Part shown: positions 43,988 to 51,979 of the stretch, piece after piece
Layout of the letters: each line of letters starts with the position of its first letter
Numbering within the stretch: position 1 is the stretch's first letter
From: CBDEGK01 sp965237855
Lineage (GTDB): Bacteria; Pseudomonadota; Gammaproteobacteria; Pseudomonadales; Halieaceae
Assembly: GCA_965237855.1 (NCBI GenBank)
Contig: CBDEGK010000001.1
Location: forward strand, 248,001 to 312,000
Direction of reading: 5' to 3'
Length of the DNA: 64,000 nt
Translations under genes and position numbers: made by a program
The notes under the pieces: model-generated
Databases searched by the model: none
What the model saw: only the letters and a program-made list of their open reading frames with translations
Told to the model about the DNA's origin: nothing

Positions 43988-46351
43988 ATGAGCAATATGC
44001 AAACTCCAAAAATTAGTGCCTACAGCGAGAAGAAAAAACGAATCCTCAGCCAATCAATTACTTTGATACTGGGTTTATCACCGTTAGCCGGCGGTATCGC
44101 TTCCGCTGCCAATTTGCTTGAAGAAGTTATCGTTACAGCACAAAAAAGAGAGCAAAAACTGAATGACGTAGGCGTGGCTGTTACCGCCTTCACCGGCGAC
44201 CAGATGAAGGCTCTGGGCTTCGAGGCCAGCACCGATTTGATTGCCTACACCCCAGGTATTTCCCTGGCCGGTGACATCGGTGGGCAAAGGGCTATCTTTA
44301 ACATTCGCGGCGTGGTTCAGAATGACTACGCCGACCTGGCGGAGGCGCCGGTGGCCGTTTATATCGATGGCGCTTACCTGGCCAGCACCCAGGCCCAAAC
44401 CTTCGGGCTGTTTGATGTGGCCCGGGTTGAAATGCTGAAGGGGCCGCAGGGAACCCTGTTTGGTCGCAACGCCACCGGCGGCCTGGTGAATACAATTACC
44501 AGTAAACCCACCGATGAACTGGAAGGCTACATCGAAGGAACCTATGCCTCCTTCAACCAGATTCGTTTGGAAGGCGCCATCAGCGGACCGCTGGGAGACA
44601 GCGTCCGGGGCCGGCTGGCATTCATGGGAAACCAGCAGGATGAGATACTGGATAACATCTACCCCGGTGTCGATTTTAATGGCGATGGCGGTACCGACGG
44701 TGGCGAAGATGGCTATAATGACGATACCGTCGCCGTGCGCGGACACCTTGAATTTGATATCGGTGACCAGGGTAGCTTGCTGCTGAGCGGCAACTGGGCC
44801 GATACCACTAAAAGTGAGGGGCCGTATCAGATGGTGGCAACCACTGAGGTCCGCAGGGCCAATGGCGAGGTGATAGATGTAATCTACTCCGTTGATGATC
44901 CCATGAATTGTGATGTTATTCAGGCTGGAGCGTGCATTGATGGTAATGGCGACGGCAGTGTCACTCGCCCGGTTGTCGGCGGGGATTTCTACGGCAACGT
45001 CAACCCCGATGGCACCGGCGATAAGGTCAATAAAGACTTCGCCTTTGATGATCAAAACGAACTGAAATCCCAGGGCTTAGCTGTCGAGTTCAAATATGAC
45101 TTCGAATGGGCACAATTAACCTCTTTGACTGATTATAAGAACTTTACCCGTGTGATCGGCCTGGACTCTGACCAGTCCGCGACCGGCGGCCTTATCTTTC
45201 AATCCGACGGAGATACCGACCAGTTCAGCCAGGAGATTCGCTTCAATGGTACGACCGATAATATGGTGTGGGTAGCGGGCGGATACTACCTGGGTATCGA
45301 TATTGATTTTATTCAAGGTCTGGCGGCTTCCCCTGTCAGCCAGGACTGGTTTGGCATACAAGGCCAGGAAGTCAATACCATTACTGAACTGAATACTGAC
45401 TCCTACTCCATATTCGGGCAGGTCGATTACTCGCTGACCGATGAGTTGGTGCTGGTTGCAGGCTTGCGCTTGATTCAGGAGGACAAGGATTTTCAGGGCG
45501 TGGTCACTGGCTTCCCCAATAACGATGATCGCAAGATTGAGACCAGCACGCCGCTGTTCGACATTGATCAGTTGGAGGATGACAATAACCAGGATTTGTG
45601 GTCCGGCAAGATTCAGTTGGAGTACAGTCCCGATGAAGGCTCGCTGTACTACGCGGGCATCAACCGCGGTGTAAAGGCGGGTAGCTTTAACGCTCCGCTG
45701 TTTGGTGGTTTCTCCCCCTACGATGAAGAAATTCTGCTGTCCTACGAAGTGGGTGCGAAACTGACACTGGTGGACGGAAGCCTCCAACTCAATATGGCAG
45801 CGTACTACTACGATTATCAGGACTATCAGTCCTTCACCTTTGTAAACAATAGCAGTGCAGTGACTAACGAAGACGCCACCTATACCGGCTTTGAGGTGGA
45901 GATGGTTGCCAGCCCGACCGACGCACTGGAAGTGCTGTTCGGTGTTTCATACACCGATGCGGAGGTAGAGGATCTGCAGATTGCATCGGATATCTTCATC
46001 GACGCTGCACCGCAGTTCACGCCTGAGTGGCAGGTGTCAGGCCTGCTTCGCTACACCTGGGACGCCTTTGGTGGTGATCTTACGGTCCAGGCTAGCGCTA
46101 ACTATCAATCGGAGGTTTACCACAATTCCCGCAACTTCACGGCTCACGAATTCGACAGCTATACCCAGGTAAAAGCCCGTGTCAGCTGGGCGGATGCTGA
46201 AAACCTATGGAATGTCGCTGCCTATGTCGACAACCTCACCGATGAAGACAACGGAGTGATTGGTTTTGATGTGTCCGGCTTCTACGGCTCCAGCCAGGAG
46301 TCATACGCCAGGCCCAGGTCTTATGGCCTGAGAGTACGGAGAAATTTCTAA
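43988..46351 (+). CDS. TonB-dependent receptor, RutR-regulon
   Basis: A 787-residue outer-membrane receptor. RBS GGGGA lies seven bases before ATG. Signal region LILGLSPLAGGIASAAN, TonB box LEEVIVTAQKREQ, plug domain with FNIRGV and VEMLKGPQGTLFGRNATGG (anchor GPQGTLFGRNATGG), then a 22-strand barrel ending in the Phe of YGLRVRRNF. These receptors are of the fatty/sterol/aromatic-uptake-like group common in marine gammaproteobacteria. Paired RutR-like boxes before it suggest uptake of a pyrimidine, nucleoside or related compound. A terminator follows. Confidence 0.92.
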   Translation: MSNMQTPKISAYSEKKKRILSQSITLILGLSPLAGGIASAANLLEEVIVTAQKREQKLNDVGVAVTAFTGDQMKALGFEASTDLIAYTPGISLAGDIGGQRAIFNIRGVVQNDYADLAEAPVAVYIDGAYLASTQAQTFGLFDVARVEMLKGPQGTLFGRNATGGLVNTITSKPTDELEGYIEGTYASFNQIRLEGAISGPLGDSVRGRLAFMGNQQDEILDNIYPGVDFNGDGGTDGGEDGYNDDTVAVRGHLEFDIGDQGSLLLSGNWADTTKSEGPYQMVATTEVRRANGEVIDVIYSVDDPMNCDVIQAGACIDGNGDGSVTRPVVGGDFYGNVNPDGTGDKVNKDFAFDDQNELKSQGLAVEFKYDFEWAQLTSLTDYKNFTRVIGLDSDQSATGGLIFQSDGDTDQFSQEIRFNGTTDNMVWVAGGYYLGIDIDFIQGLAASPVSQDWFGIQGQEVNTITELNTDSYSIFGQVDYSLTDELVLVAGLRLIQEDKDFQGVVTGFPNNDDRKIETSTPLFDIDQLEDDNNQDLWSGKIQLEYSPDEGSLYYAGINRGVKAGSFNAPLFGGFSPYDEEILLSYEVGAKLTLVDGSLQLNMAAYYYDYQDYQSFTFVNNSSAVTNEDATYTGFEVEMVASPTDALEVLFGVSYTDAEVEDLQIASDIFIDAAPQFTPEWQVSGLLRYTWDAFGGDLTVQASANYQSEVYHNSRNFTAHEFDSYTQVKARVSWADAENLWNVAAYVDNLTDEDNGVIGFDVSGFYGSSQESYARPRSYGLRVRRNF

Positions 46352-46381
46352 GAGGTTCTATCAGAACAAGGTCTGATTTGG

Positions 46382-46409
46382 CCTATCCGCTTGCGGATAG
46401 GTTTTTTTT
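46382..46409 (+). terminator. Rho-independent terminator after the first TonB receptor
   Basis: A perfect 9-base inverted repeat (CCTATCCGC, TT, GCGGATAGG) is followed by eight Ts. It starts 31 bases after the receptor stop and separates it from the aldehyde dehydrogenase gene. Confidence 0.92.
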
Positions 46410-46465
46410 ACTGAATGACAGGCCAGGCTACCGGCTTTTGAGTGTGGTGGCGTGGAGGAGTTGCA

Positions 46466-47863
46466 ATGAGTGTAGAAGTAGATATCAACATACTGATCGA
46501 GCGCGCCCGCGCGGCGCAACAACTCATCGAAGGCTACACGCAGGCACAGGTGGATGAACTGATCACCACCATGGTTTGGTTTGTCGCCCGCGCCGGTGCC
46601 GCAGAAGAAATTGCTGAGCTGGCGGTCGAGGAAACCCGCCTGGGGAACTACGAAGGCAAGCTGAGTAAAATGTCGGCTAAGTGTCGTGCCGCGCTCGCTG
46701 ACATCATCCACGACAAGTCGGTTGGTGTGATTGAAGAGGATAAAGAGCGTCAGCTGATCAAAATCGCCAAACCTGTTGGCGTAGTGGGAGCGTTGACGCC
46801 TACCACGCATCCCGAAGCCAGTCCGGTGATCAAGGCCATTTCTGCGGTCAAAGGTCGCAACGCAATTATTATTGCGCCGCATCCACGGGCAAAGAAAACC
46901 TGCCAGTTGGTTTGTGAGTATATGCGCGATGCCCTGGAGGCCTGTGGTGCGCCGCGCGACCTGGTGATCAATATGGCCGAACCCACCTTGGAGCACACCG
47001 CTGAGCTGATGAAGCAAGTTGACGTTATTCTTGCCACCGGCGGTGCGGCCATGGTGAAGGCCGCCTACTCCAGCGGCACGCCCGCTTTTGGTGTCGGTGC
47101 CGGCAATGCCGTGATTACGGTCGACGAAACGGCCAATCTGGAGGATTCGGCCGCCAAGATCCAGGCCTCCAAGACATTCGACCTCGCTACTTCCTGCTCG
47201 GCCGATAATGCGGTCATTGGTGTTGGGGCTATAGCTGACGAACTATTGGAAAAATTGCAGGCGCAGGGGGGTTACCTGGTAACGGCAGACGAAGCTCGAT
47301 CGCTGGCTGATGCCCTGTGGACGGACGGCCATCTCAATCCCGAGATTATCGCCCAATCGGCACAAAAAATCGGCAAGCTGGCGGAAATAGAAATTCCCGC
47401 AGACAGGAGCTTCATTGTCATACCTGAAACTGGCTATGGCGAGGCGCACCCCTTTTCCGGGGAGAAACTGTCCGTGGTGATGGCTTTCTACAAGGTAAAG
47501 AATATCAGGGAGGCGATTGAGTTAACCAATCACATCCAGGAATACTCCGGCTATGGACATTCCTGCGGCCTCTATTCCACCAGTGACGCTAACATTCTTG
47601 AATTTGCCCTGGGTACCAGGACCTCGCGGGTGATGATCAACCAGCCACAGGCTTCATCCAACAGTGGCGCCCTTTGGAACGGCATGCGCCAAACCTTCTC
47701 CCTGGGCTGCGGCACCTGGGGAGGCAATATCACTACCGAGAATATCACCTGGCGCAACCTGGTTAATATTACCTGGGTGTCCAGACCGCTGGCCGAGCCG
47801 AAAACACTGCCCAATGACGAAGAGTTGTTTGGCGCGGTGATGGCAAAAACTGCTGCGGCTTGA
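46466..47863 (+). CDS. CoA-acylating aldehyde dehydrogenase (EutE/SauS-like)
   Basis: A 465-residue aldehyde dehydrogenase. ATG 46466 has GGAGGAG five to six bases upstream and is chosen over an earlier in-frame ATG. Motifs: AKPVGVVGALTPTTHPEA near residue 105 (nucleotide-binding start of acylating enzymes), ILATGGAAMVKAAYSSG, and the catalytic Cys in FDLATSCSADNAVIG. This matches acetaldehyde (EutE/PduP) and sulfoacetaldehyde (SauS) acylating dehydrogenases, which make acyl-CoA. In this context malonate or methylmalonate semialdehyde from beta-alanine or beta-aminoisobutyrate, or acetaldehyde from deoxyribose, are candidate substrates. Confidence 0.88.
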   Translation: MSVEVDINILIERARAAQQLIEGYTQAQVDELITTMVWFVARAGAAEEIAELAVEETRLGNYEGKLSKMSAKCRAALADIIHDKSVGVIEEDKERQLIKIAKPVGVVGALTPTTHPEASPVIKAISAVKGRNAIIIAPHPRAKKTCQLVCEYMRDALEACGAPRDLVINMAEPTLEHTAELMKQVDVILATGGAAMVKAAYSSGTPAFGVGAGNAVITVDETANLEDSAAKIQASKTFDLATSCSADNAVIGVGAIADELLEKLQAQGGYLVTADEARSLADALWTDGHLNPEIIAQSAQKIGKLAEIEIPADRSFIVIPETGYGEAHPFSGEKLSVVMAFYKVKNIREAIELTNHIQEYSGYGHSCGLYSTSDANILEFALGTRTSRVMINQPQASSNSGALWNGMRQTFSLGCGTWGGNITTENITWRNLVNITWVSRPLAEPKTLPNDEELFGAVMAKTAAA

Positions 47864-47880
47864 ACTAGGAATTTAGAAGT

Positions 47881-47896
47881 TTGACCAAAAGGTTAA
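47881..47896. promoter_or_regulatory. RutR-like operator E
   Basis: TTGACCAAAAGGTTAA, a single box 110 bases before the second TonB receptor gene. The left half-site is perfect; the right half is changed at one base. Confidence 0.65.
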
Positions 47897-48005
47897 TAAG
47901 AGAGTATCGTTTAAATCAATGCGATTTTGATATCGCAATCACGGGAACACACCCGCTCGAGACCAGAATTTCGACGGCCTATTGCATACAGCTGAGGAGC
48001 AACAC

Positions 48006-50186
48006 ATGAACATACATAAGAAAAAGATGACATTGGCGATCTCCGGTATTGTGACGTCGCTGGCAGCAGGTGGTGTATCGCAGGGTGCCCTGGCGCAGGA
48101 GAGGGCATCCAACCAGATTTTTGAAGAAGTCCTGGTCACCGCGCAAAAGCGCTCGCAGAGCATTTACGAGGTGCCGGTGGCGATTAGTGCATTCAGCGGT
48201 GAGGCGCTGGAGAGCCAGGGTATTATGGACCTGACGGATATCGGCATGTTCGTGCCGAACCTGAACGTCACCGGATTTTCCGCGGGCCACACCTCCTCGA
48301 CCAACCCGTTTATTCGCGGCATCGGCTTGCAGGACCACCTGATTACCACCGACCCGGGTGTAGGCGTTTACATCGACGGCGTCTATCTTGGGCGCCAGGT
48401 CGGCCAGAACTGGAGCCTGTCGAATATCGAGCGGGTCGAGGTGCTGCGTGGGCCCCAGGGAACTCTGTACGGACGCAACTCCATCGGCGGGGCGATCAAT
48501 CTCATCACCCGTCAACCCGGCGATGAAGAGGTCATGAAAATTGGTGCGCAGGTGGGCTCACGGGGCCGCGTCAACGGCGATTTCTATATGAATACCGAAT
48601 TATCGGATACCGTCGCGTTATCAATAAGCGGTGCATTCCAGCGGCGTGATGGCGTGGGTGACTTCACCAATCTCAACACATCGACTGAGGTTGGCGAAAT
48701 GCAGGATATTTCCGGGCGTGTCGCGCTGAAGTGGACGCCGACTGACCGCTTCTCCCTGCTGCTGGCGGCCGACGGTAACGATGGCAGTAACGGCCTGCGA
48801 CCCTACACCACACTGATCGACGAGTTACCGAACGGTGGGGTTTACCAGGCTGGCTACCGCAACTCCGACGTGGCGTCGAATGGTTTCGATAACAATACAG
48901 GGCAGGCTACCCAGACCGAGGTCGACAATGAAGCCTACGGCCTGTCCCTGACGGCTAGCTATGAGCTATCGGACAGCGTTAGTGCCAAGCTACTTGTGAG
49001 CGACCGCCACTCTGAGTATACGAGCGGCCTGGATGATGACAGTTTTATCGACGATTTCCTGTCCTTCCCGGAAGCTGGCGAGGCTGACCAGACCTCCGTG
49101 GAACTGCAATTCGTCGGTGAGTACGAGGTCTGGGACTTCGTGGGTGGCCTCTATTACTACGAGGAAGACGGTGGCAACGGGCAGGATCCCACAATCTTTC
49201 TCGGTGGGCCCGGCGATTTTCTGCTGGAGCAGGAAATGGACAGCTGGGCCGTGTTCGGTAATGTCGGTTACCAGGTGAACGACCAGCTGCGCCTGTCCGG
49301 CGGGCTGCGTTACACTGAAGACAGCAAGGAAGCCCACATCAATATCAACAGCGACCTGATCGATTATACGGCGGATCGGGAGTGGGACGAGGTCAGTTGG
49401 GAAGTGGCTGCGACCTATGAGATGAATGATCGCCTGTCCATATACGGCACCGTCCAGAATGGCTACCAGTCGGGCCAGTTCCCGCCGCGGCCTTTCTGCC
49501 TCTTTGGTTCGCTGGATTTCACCCAGCCGGGCAATGTCAGCACACCCAATTGCTTCGAGGCAAACGACAATGTCACGGCCATCAATTATGAGATGGGTTT
49601 GAAGGGCACTCCCACGGACAACCTGAAGATGAGTGTTTCGGTCTTCTATACCGAGTACTCGGATCTGCCCTACCAGGTGAGCACTACCTCGGGGGCCGGC
49701 TTTGATACCCGAAATATCGTCGTCGACCAGGATTCGACCGGCATTGAGTGGGAGAGTAGCTGGGCAATCACCGAGGGTTTCTACCTGCACACATCCCTGG
49801 GTTACATCGATGTGGAGGTGGACGACGACGATGCCGAAGCACCATTGACGCCGGAACTCACAGCATCCATCAGCCCGGAATATACTATGGCGCTGGATAG
49901 CGGTGCGGAAGTAACCTTCCGCGCTGACTGGTCTTACCGGGATGACATGCTGGGCGAGCCGGTTGATGATCCCGGCAGGTTCACGGCGATCGACAGTCGC
50001 GACATACTCAACTTCGATGTCGCCTACCACTCACCGGACGATAGCTGGACGCTGGGCGTGTACGGGCGCAACGTTACTGACGAGGAGTATGACCAGGCGC
50101 GCCTGAACACGGGTGACTATGTGCTGGTCATACTGAGCAATGACCGCAGCGAATTCGGAGTCCGGTTCAGCAAGGAGTTCCGATAG
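48006..50186 (+). CDS. TonB-dependent receptor cotranscribed with cytidine deaminase
   Basis: A 726-residue receptor. ATG 48006 with GAGGAG seven bases upstream is preferred to an ATG at 47982. Signal peptide (LAISGIVTSLAAGGVSQGALAQ), TonB box FEEVLVTAQKRSQ, plug with PFIRGIG and VEVLRGPQGTLYGRNSIGG (anchor GPQGTLYGRNSIGG), and a barrel with many acidic loops ending VRFSKEF plus a final Arg. The cdd gene starts five bases after its stop, so nucleosides such as cytidine or deoxycytidine are the likely cargo (inference). It differs substantially from the receptor at 43988. Confidence 0.92.
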   Translation: MNIHKKKMTLAISGIVTSLAAGGVSQGALAQERASNQIFEEVLVTAQKRSQSIYEVPVAISAFSGEALESQGIMDLTDIGMFVPNLNVTGFSAGHTSSTNPFIRGIGLQDHLITTDPGVGVYIDGVYLGRQVGQNWSLSNIERVEVLRGPQGTLYGRNSIGGAINLITRQPGDEEVMKIGAQVGSRGRVNGDFYMNTELSDTVALSISGAFQRRDGVGDFTNLNTSTEVGEMQDISGRVALKWTPTDRFSLLLAADGNDGSNGLRPYTTLIDELPNGGVYQAGYRNSDVASNGFDNNTGQATQTEVDNEAYGLSLTASYELSDSVSAKLLVSDRHSEYTSGLDDDSFIDDFLSFPEAGEADQTSVELQFVGEYEVWDFVGGLYYYEEDGGNGQDPTIFLGGPGDFLLEQEMDSWAVFGNVGYQVNDQLRLSGGLRYTEDSKEAHININSDLIDYTADREWDEVSWEVAATYEMNDRLSIYGTVQNGYQSGQFPPRPFCLFGSLDFTQPGNVSTPNCFEANDNVTAINYEMGLKGTPTDNLKMSVSVFYTEYSDLPYQVSTTSGAGFDTRNIVVDQDSTGIEWESSWAITEGFYLHTSLGYIDVEVDDDDAEAPLTPELTASISPEYTMALDSGAEVTFRADWSYRDDMLGEPVDDPGRFTAIDSRDILNFDVAYHSPDDSWTLGVYGRNVTDEEYDQARLNTGDYVLVILSNDRSEFGVRFSKEFR

Positions 50187-50191
50187 CCGAT

Positions 50192-50599
50192 ATGGCGATG
50201 GATCTCAGTGGGCTTCGTGAAGCCGCCGCAAACGTACGGGAGCGCGCCTACGCGCGCTATTCCGGCTTTCGGGTCGGGGCGGCCCTGGTCGACGACAACG
50301 GTGAGGTCCATGTCGGCGCCAATGTTGAAAATGCCGCCTACCCGCTGGGTAGCTGTGCCGAGGCGAATGCCATCGGTGCCATGATCAGCGCTGGCGGCAC
50401 GCGCATTAAGACCATCCTGGTGGTGGGCGGGCGCGACCAACTGGAAGCCTGTACGCCTTGCGGTGGTTGCCGCCAGCGTATTGCTGAATTTGCCGATCAG
50501 GCGACTGACATCGTGATGCTGGATGAGTCCGGCAAACTCATTCACTTCACGCTGGACAGCTTGTTGCCGGCCTCGTTCAGCTGGCCGGAGTCAAGTTAG
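50192..50599 (+). CDS. cdd: Cytidine deaminase
   Basis: A 135-residue homotetrameric-type cytidine deaminase converting (deoxy)cytidine to (deoxy)uridine. Zn site: Cys and catalytic Glu in GSCAEANAIGAMIS near residue 54 and the pair of Cys in CTPCGGCRQRI near residue 90. Substrate motif NVENAAYPLG is intact, with YSGFRVGAALVDD at the N terminus. It follows the TonB receptor by five bases and converges on the nucleoside transporter gene. Confidence 0.97.
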   Translation: MAMDLSGLREAAANVRERAYARYSGFRVGAALVDDNGEVHVGANVENAAYPLGSCAEANAIGAMISAGGTRIKTILVVGGRDQLEACTPCGGCRQRIAEFADQATDIVMLDESGKLIHFTLDSLLPASFSWPESS

Positions 50600-50642
50600 T
50601 ATCAGCGCTGGTCTCTGCGGGTCGACAGCGTGGTCCGTCCTG

Positions 50643-50668
50643 GGCGGGCCCCCCTAGGCGGCCCCGCC
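50643..50668. terminator. GC-rich hairpin between convergent cdd and CNT genes
   Basis: GGCGGGCC (50643) can pair with GGCCCCGCC (50660) with one bulge. There is no T tract on either side, so a terminator role is only possible. Confidence 0.35.
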
Positions 50669-50669
50669 G

Positions 50670-51899
50670 TTAGACATTCAACATCAAGCCCGCCAGGGTT
50701 GCACTCATCAGGTTGGACAGCGAACCGGCCGCGATTGCCCTCAGGCCGAAGCGCCCGATCAGGGGTCGTTTGTCCGGGATCAGGGTGCCCAAGCCACCAA
50801 TCAGGATGGCAATGGATGAAAGATTGGCGAAACCACACAGGGAGATGGTCGCGATTAACTGTGTGCGTGGACTGAGCGTGTCGACTATTTCTCCCATGTG
50901 ATAAAAGGCCACGAATTCATTGAGTACCAGTTTTTCCCCGAACAGGGCGCCGGCAATGTGAGCCTCCTCCCAGGGCACACTCAGGAGGTACATCAGGGGC
51001 GAAAAAATTGTTCCAAGAATGCCTTGCAGGCTCAGGTCCTCTATCCCGAACATGCCGCCAATGCCGCCGACAATGCCATTAAACAGTGCAATCAGCGACA
51101 CGAAAGCAATCAGCATCGCTGCGATATTAACTGCCAGGCGCAGGCCATCCTCGGCGCCGGCCGCCGCCGCCAAAATGACGTTGCCCGGTTTGTCGACTTC
51201 AGTAGCCAGTTCGGTCTGCGGCGAATGCTCTGCTTCATAATCCGGGTCGTCCGGCATGATGAGTTTCGCCATCAGCAGGCCACCGGGCGCGGCCATAAAT
51301 GTCGCCGCCAGCAGGTAGTCCAACCTGACCCCCATCTGGGCGTACGCGGCCAGAACGCTGCCCGCGACGGAGGCCACCCCGGATACCATAATGGCAAACA
51401 GTTGTGCGTCTGAGATGCCTTGCAGGTAGGGCTTGATGACCAACGGCGATTCGGTTTGGCTGACAAAGACATTTGCTGCCGCGTTGATGGATTCGACTTT
51501 GTGAGTGCCGATAATCCACTGCAGGGCGCCCCCGACCGTGCGCACAATAAATTGTATAACGCCAATGTAATAGAGCACCGACATCAGTGCCCCGAAGAAG
51601 ATGAGAATGGGTAAAACATGCACTGCAAAGATGATCCCGGCGTTAGTGTCGGCGAGACTGCCGAATACCATGTTGATGCCTGCCCGGGAGTAGTCAATAA
51701 CTGCCTGGACTACACTGGAAGCGCCTGCAATCAGGCTCTTGCCCATCGGCATGCGAAGCACGAAAGCTGCAATTGCAAACTGCAAGGCAAACGCGCTGGC
51801 CACGATGCGTAGGCTGATCGCCCTTCGATTGGTGGAAAGGAGAATTGCGATGCCAATAAGGGTGGCGATACCAAGCAGGCTAATGGCTCGTTCAGGCAT
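50670..51899 (-). CDS. nupC: Concentrative nucleoside transporter (NupC/CNT family)
   Basis: A 409-residue inner-membrane nucleoside:H+ or Na+ symporter. ATG 51899 with AGGA eight bases upstream is chosen; the frame is open further. CNT domains in order: N-terminal helices (LLGIATLIGIAILLSTNRRAIS, anchor IGIAILLSTNRRAI), gate/core with VFVSQTESPLVIKPYL near residue 155, and the C-terminal EFVAFYHMGEIVDTLSPRTQ with CGFANLSSIAILIGGLG. QTESP and NEFVAF line the substrate site in the family. It is divergent from the phosphomutase gene; no RutR box was seen between them. Confidence 0.95.
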   Translation of the reverse strand: MPERAISLLGIATLIGIAILLSTNRRAISLRIVASAFALQFAIAAFVLRMPMGKSLIAGASSVVQAVIDYSRAGINMVFGSLADTNAGIIFAVHVLPILIFFGALMSVLYYIGVIQFIVRTVGGALQWIIGTHKVESINAAANVFVSQTESPLVIKPYLQGISDAQLFAIMVSGVASVAGSVLAAYAQMGVRLDYLLAATFMAAPGGLLMAKLIMPDDPDYEAEHSPQTELATEVDKPGNVILAAAAGAEDGLRLAVNIAAMLIAFVSLIALFNGIVGGIGGMFGIEDLSLQGILGTIFSPLMYLLSVPWEEAHIAGALFGEKLVLNEFVAFYHMGEIVDTLSPRTQLIATISLCGFANLSSIAILIGGLGTLIPDKRPLIGRFGLRAIAAGSLSNLMSATLAGLMLNV

Positions 51900-51979
51900 A
51901 CTAGTTCCTCGATAGACCTGATTTACAGTTATTAGCCTGCAATAATACATGTCTGGATAGCGGGACGCAGTAAAGAACT

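Noticed and set aside
44084..45055. Reverse-strand frame of 323 codons opposite the first TonB receptor
   Set aside because: Antisense shadow within a well-supported receptor gene.
48990..50030. Reverse-strand frame of 346 codons opposite the second TonB receptor
   Set aside because: No family features and no ribosome site; the receptor on the forward strand has all plug and barrel marks.
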